The notes beneath the pieces were generated by a model that saw only the letters and a list, made by a program, of their open reading frames with translations, did no database searches and had not been told where the DNA came from. Made by a program: the position numbers and the translations under genes. From the NCBI GenBank assembly GCA_938004375.1, contig CALKWH010000316.1, forward strand, positions 1 through 8,569: a DNA stretch of 8,569 bases. Reading direction: 5' to 3'. The stretch is from an uncultured Pseudomonadota bacterium (GTDB lineage: Bacteria > Myxococcota_A > Polyangia > HGW-17). Within the stretch, counting starts at the first letter, position 1. Every line of letters starts with the position of its first letter. Below are positions 6,370 through 8,569 of the stretch, one piece after another.

Positions 6370-6619
6370 TTTGAAGTTCATGCCAGAGTGTGGCCGTTTC
6401 CCGCCATCGCGTTACTATTCTGTCCCGGGAATTATTCAGCGCAAGATTTTTTTTCAGGTTTTTCCATGTATTTTCAGATACACCCGTGTGAACGGGAGGT
6501 CACGGAGTCTCAAAACAACCCTTGATTTTTTTCAATTTCGGTGGAAAATTACACCGGCGTCGAAAGAGCTGCCGCGTCCGGCTTTACGGACGGCCCGGCT
6601 CGGGACCTGTTCCGCTATC
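6370..6619. promoter_or_regulatory. AT-rich divergent intergenic regulatory region
   Basis: These 250 bp separate the divergent barrel and EIIA genes and should hold both promoters. For the minus-strand gene, AATAAT (6436-6431) is a possible -10 but has no good -35. For the plus-strand gene, TTGATT (6522-6527) is a possible -35, but the hexamer 17 bp later, AAAATT (6545-6550), is a poor -10. Inverted repeats are TGTAT/ATACA (6467-6482), CCCGT/ACGGG (6483-6496), the 8-bp palindrome TCCCGGGA (6423-6430) and CGTCCG/CGGACG (6575-6592, 28 nt before the ATG). An eight-T run is at 6447-6454. No gene or RNA is recognisable. Confidence 0.5.
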
Positions 6620-7144
6620 ATGGCCGATCGCAATATATTTTACTGTACGCCCTCAGACGAGGATCGGTTCTGCGTCGTCATCGACCGTTGCGTGCAGTTG
6701 GATCTCGACGAACCCATGGACTTCTCCCGGTTCCTCGAGGTCGCGGTCGGGCAGCTCGCGCCCGTGACCGACCTGCCCCCCGAGCGTCTGCTGTCGGCGT
6801 TCCATACCCGCGAGGCCGAGGGCTCCACCGTGGTCAAGGCGGGCATCGCCATCCCCCACGTCATCGTGCCCGGCATCGCCCGTGCGGCCATGCTCCTCGC
6901 GCGTTCGCGCGCCGGCGTCTCCTTCCCCGGCGAGTCCGAGCCGATCCACGCGATCCTGATGCTCGTGGAGGGCTACGACCATCGCTACTTCCATCTGCAG
7001 GCGCTGGCGGCGCTGTCCCGGTCCTCCCACGATCCGGAGTTCATGGAGCGCTGGCTCGCGGCGGACTCCGTGGAGACGCTGCGGCGGGCGCTGCTCGAGA
7101 CCCACCGCACCCGCTGCACCCTCCACCGATCGGCCTGCCTCTAG
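6620..7144 (+). CDS. PTS EIIA type-2 domain protein (PtsN/fructose-mannitol family)
   Basis: This is a 174-residue single-domain protein. The core matches the EIIA fold of the PtsN/fructose/mannitol class. AFHTREAEGSTVVKAGIAIPH (60-80) ends in the phosphorylatable His80 of the GIAIPH motif. A second conserved His125 precedes LQALAALSR (126-134) at the usual distance of about 45 residues, and a C-terminal SVETLRRALL helix follows (150-159). Such proteins receive phosphate from HPr. Stand-alone members usually regulate rather than transport sugar, binding targets according to phosphorylation state. The start is placed at the ATG at 6620: the open frame extends upstream to 6314, but that stretch crosses the AT-rich intergenic region and the barrel gene start and has no family similarity. 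The Shine-Dalgarno is weak. No EI, HPr, EIIB or EIIC is nearby. The next gene, 18 bp on, is an MFS transporter, so the EIIA may control it. That link is inferred from position only. Confidence 0.85.
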   Translation: MADRNIFYCTPSDEDRFCVVIDRCVQLDLDEPMDFSRFLEVAVGQLAPVTDLPPERLLSAFHTREAEGSTVVKAGIAIPHVIVPGIARAAMLLARSRAGVSFPGESEPIHAILMLVEGYDHRYFHLQALAALSRSSHDPEFMERWLAADSVETLRRALLETHRTRCTLHRSACL

Positions 7145-7162
7145 GTCACCGTCCGCGCCCCC

Positions 7163-8517
7163 ATGACGGCTTCCCCCGAAGAGCGACCGAGACCATGGCT
7201 CCGCTGGGCCGTCATGTTCTCGATGAGCCTGGTGGTGTTCGGCGGCTACTACGTCTACGACGCCATCTCGCCGCTGCGCGGGGCCATGGAGGCCGAGCTG
7301 GGGATGGGGCCCACCGACTTCGGATGGCTGGTGTCGTTCTACTCGTGGCCCAACATCCTGGGAATCACGATCCTGGGCGGCATCCTGATGGACCGCAGGA
7401 GCGTGCGCTTCGCCGGCCTCATCTTCACCCTCCTGTGCGTGGCCGGCGCGCTCCTGATGGCCGTGGGAGCTTCGGAGTTCTTCCGCCGCAGCGCGCTGCG
7501 CGGGGCGCTCACCGACGTCGTGCCGGGCGTCTCCGGCGAGCTGCTCGTGATGATCGCCGGCCGGATCCTCTTCGGCTTCGGGGCCGAGGTGCTCATCGTC
7601 GCCCAGAACAAGGTCGTCGCCCGCTGGTTCCGGGACCGGGAGCTTGCCCTGGCGTTCGGGCTGAACCTGGTCGTCTGCCGCCTGGGCACGTTCGCCGCGT
7701 TCAACGTCAGCGCCGCGATGGTGGACGGCACGCGGACCTTCGAGCTCGTCCCCTCGGGCACCGGCCTGTGGGTGATGGCTTCGCGCTACCCAGGCCTCTC
7801 CCTCACGATGTGGACGGCCGCCTGCGTCATGATCCTCTCCCTGGGCGCCTTCTTCGTCTACGCCTCCCTCGACTCCCTGGACCGTGGGCCGAAGGAGAAG
7901 TCCGACGACGTGTTCCGCATGTCCGATCTGCGGGACCTGGTCACCAACCGGACCTTCCTGGCCATCACCATGCTGGGCGTGTTCTTCTATGGTGCGGTGT
8001 TCCCCTTCACCTCCTTCGCGACGGACATCCTGCAGAACAAATTCGGCCTCTCCACCCACCTCGCCGGCGCGCTGCCGTCCACCGTCATCCTGGCGACCAT
8101 CGTGGGGACACCCCTGGGGGGGCTCTTCATCGACCGGTTCGGGCGACGTGCCACGATGATGGTCGTGGGATCTTTTTTATTGATGGCCGTCCATCTCGTC
8201 CTGGGTTTGACGATGCTGACGCCCATCATTCCGATGGTCGTCCTGGGTCTCGCCTTCTCCCTGGTGCCGGCCGCCATGTGGCCGTCCATCCCGTTCCTCG
8301 TGCCCCAGCGGCAGTTGGGCACAGCCTATGGCATTATGGGCATGCTGCAGAACGTCGGCCTGTGGGGCGTGCCTGTTTTAATAGGCTGGGTCACCGAGTG
8401 GTCCAACCCCGGCGTCACCGCCGAGCGGGTGGGGCAGGGGATCGCCGTTTGGGACTACACCTCCGCCCTGTTGCTCCTGGCCTCGCTGGGCGGGATCGCC
8501 TTCGTCTTGTCCTTGCG
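7163..8517 (+). CDS. MFSD1-like major facilitator transporter, 3' truncated
   Basis: The frame is open from the ATG at 7163 to the end of the insert (451 full codons). The stop codon is missing and codons after Leu451 read into adapter. A twelve-helix MFS pattern is visible. The first loop motif is GGILMDRRSVR (72-82), and the second-half motif GGLFIDRFGRR (319-329) is a canonical motif A. Several segments recall animal MFSD1 from memory: FGGYYVYD (26-33), FYSWPN (59-64), the helix 4/5 region GRILFGFGAEVLIVAQNK (133-150) with WFRDRELALAFGLNL (155-169), and QLGTAYGIMGMLQNVGL (384-400). Mammalian MFSD1 is a lysosomal dipeptide transporter, and bacterial relatives are uncharacterised, so the substrate is unknown. 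No good Shine-Dalgarno is seen, so translation may be coupled to the EIIA gene ending 18 bp earlier. Twelve helices appear complete, so only a short tail is probably lost. Confidence 0.85.
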
Positions 8518-8569
8518 AGATCGGAAGAGCACACGTCTGAACTACAGTCACCGAATACGAACTCGTATG
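8518..8569 (+). other. Illumina TruSeq Read-2/index adapter remnant (non-genomic)
   Basis: AGATCGGAAGAGCACACGTC begins at 8518 and is the standard TruSeq index adapter start. It continues through the CAGTCAC block, an apparent 8-nt index CGAATACG and a near-match to the following CTCGTATG segment. There are at least two mismatches to the published adapter (GAACTA for GAACTC, and one base after the index), as expected from low-quality read tails. It truncates the MFS gene. Confidence 0.97.

Noticed and set aside
6355..6381. Nine-residue N-terminal extension of the barrel protein
   Set aside because: It would bury the strong GGAGGAGA ribosome site and put an Arg/Lys-rich stretch before a complete signal peptide.
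6314..6619. N-terminal extension of the EIIA protein to an upstream ATG
   Set aside because: It would overlap the barrel gene start and span AT-rich intergenic DNA. The extra 102 residues lack family similarity, and a 174-residue protein fits the EIIA size.
6653..8059. 468-residue minus-strand open frame opposite the EIIA and MFS genes
   Set aside because: His/Gly/Glu/Arg-rich shadow translation. Both sense genes carry clear family motifs.

Overview
The window is one 8.57 kb, GC-rich assembled fragment with Illumina library adapter sequence still attached at both ends (1-45 and 8518-8569), so the genomic insert is 46-8517. No rRNA, tRNA, CRISPR array or insertion sequence is visible. The likely source is a delta-proteobacterial lineage of the Myxococcota / Bradymonadales type, possibly from a metagenome. 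This rests on the protein style: secreted lipoproteins built from MopE-type metal-binding motifs, EGF modules, fibrinogen-like GGGWT modules and Dickkopf-like cysteine-rich repeats. It is inferred from domain content, not from a marker gene.

Layout, left to right: (1) a 13-bp tandem hairpin repeat abuts the left adapter. (2) A convincing sigma70-type promoter drives an 857-residue modular lipoprotein (156-2729, +), which ends in a hairpin terminator. (3) A convergent intergenic region with three small dyads follows. (4) A run of minus-strand genes reads right to left: an outer-membrane beta-barrel-like protein (6354-5710), a small acidic Pro/Gly/Glu-rich lipoprotein (5675-5418), an HMG-CoA synthase with an intact catalytic triad (5315-4032), and a cysteine-rich lipoprotein (3937-2849) with its own promoter. 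(5) A comparatively AT-rich divergent intergenic region spans about 6370-6619. (6) A plus-strand pair follows: a PTS EIIA (type-2, PtsN/fructose-mannitol family) protein (6620-7144), and 18 bp later a major-facilitator transporter resembling animal MFSD1 (7163 to the end of the insert, 3' truncated).

Four of the seven genes encode exported envelope proteins (three lipoproteins and one probable barrel), so the region is largely a cell-surface gene neighbourhood. HMG-CoA synthase is the only evident biosynthetic enzyme. It could feed the mevalonate pathway or branched-chain/isovaleryl metabolism, but no partner gene is present to decide. The EIIA-MFS pair looks like a transporter with a phosphorylatable regulatory partner. 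Nothing here is a clear defence system or mobile element. The most interesting items are the animal-like modular surface lipoprotein and the EIIA / MFSD1-like transporter pair.
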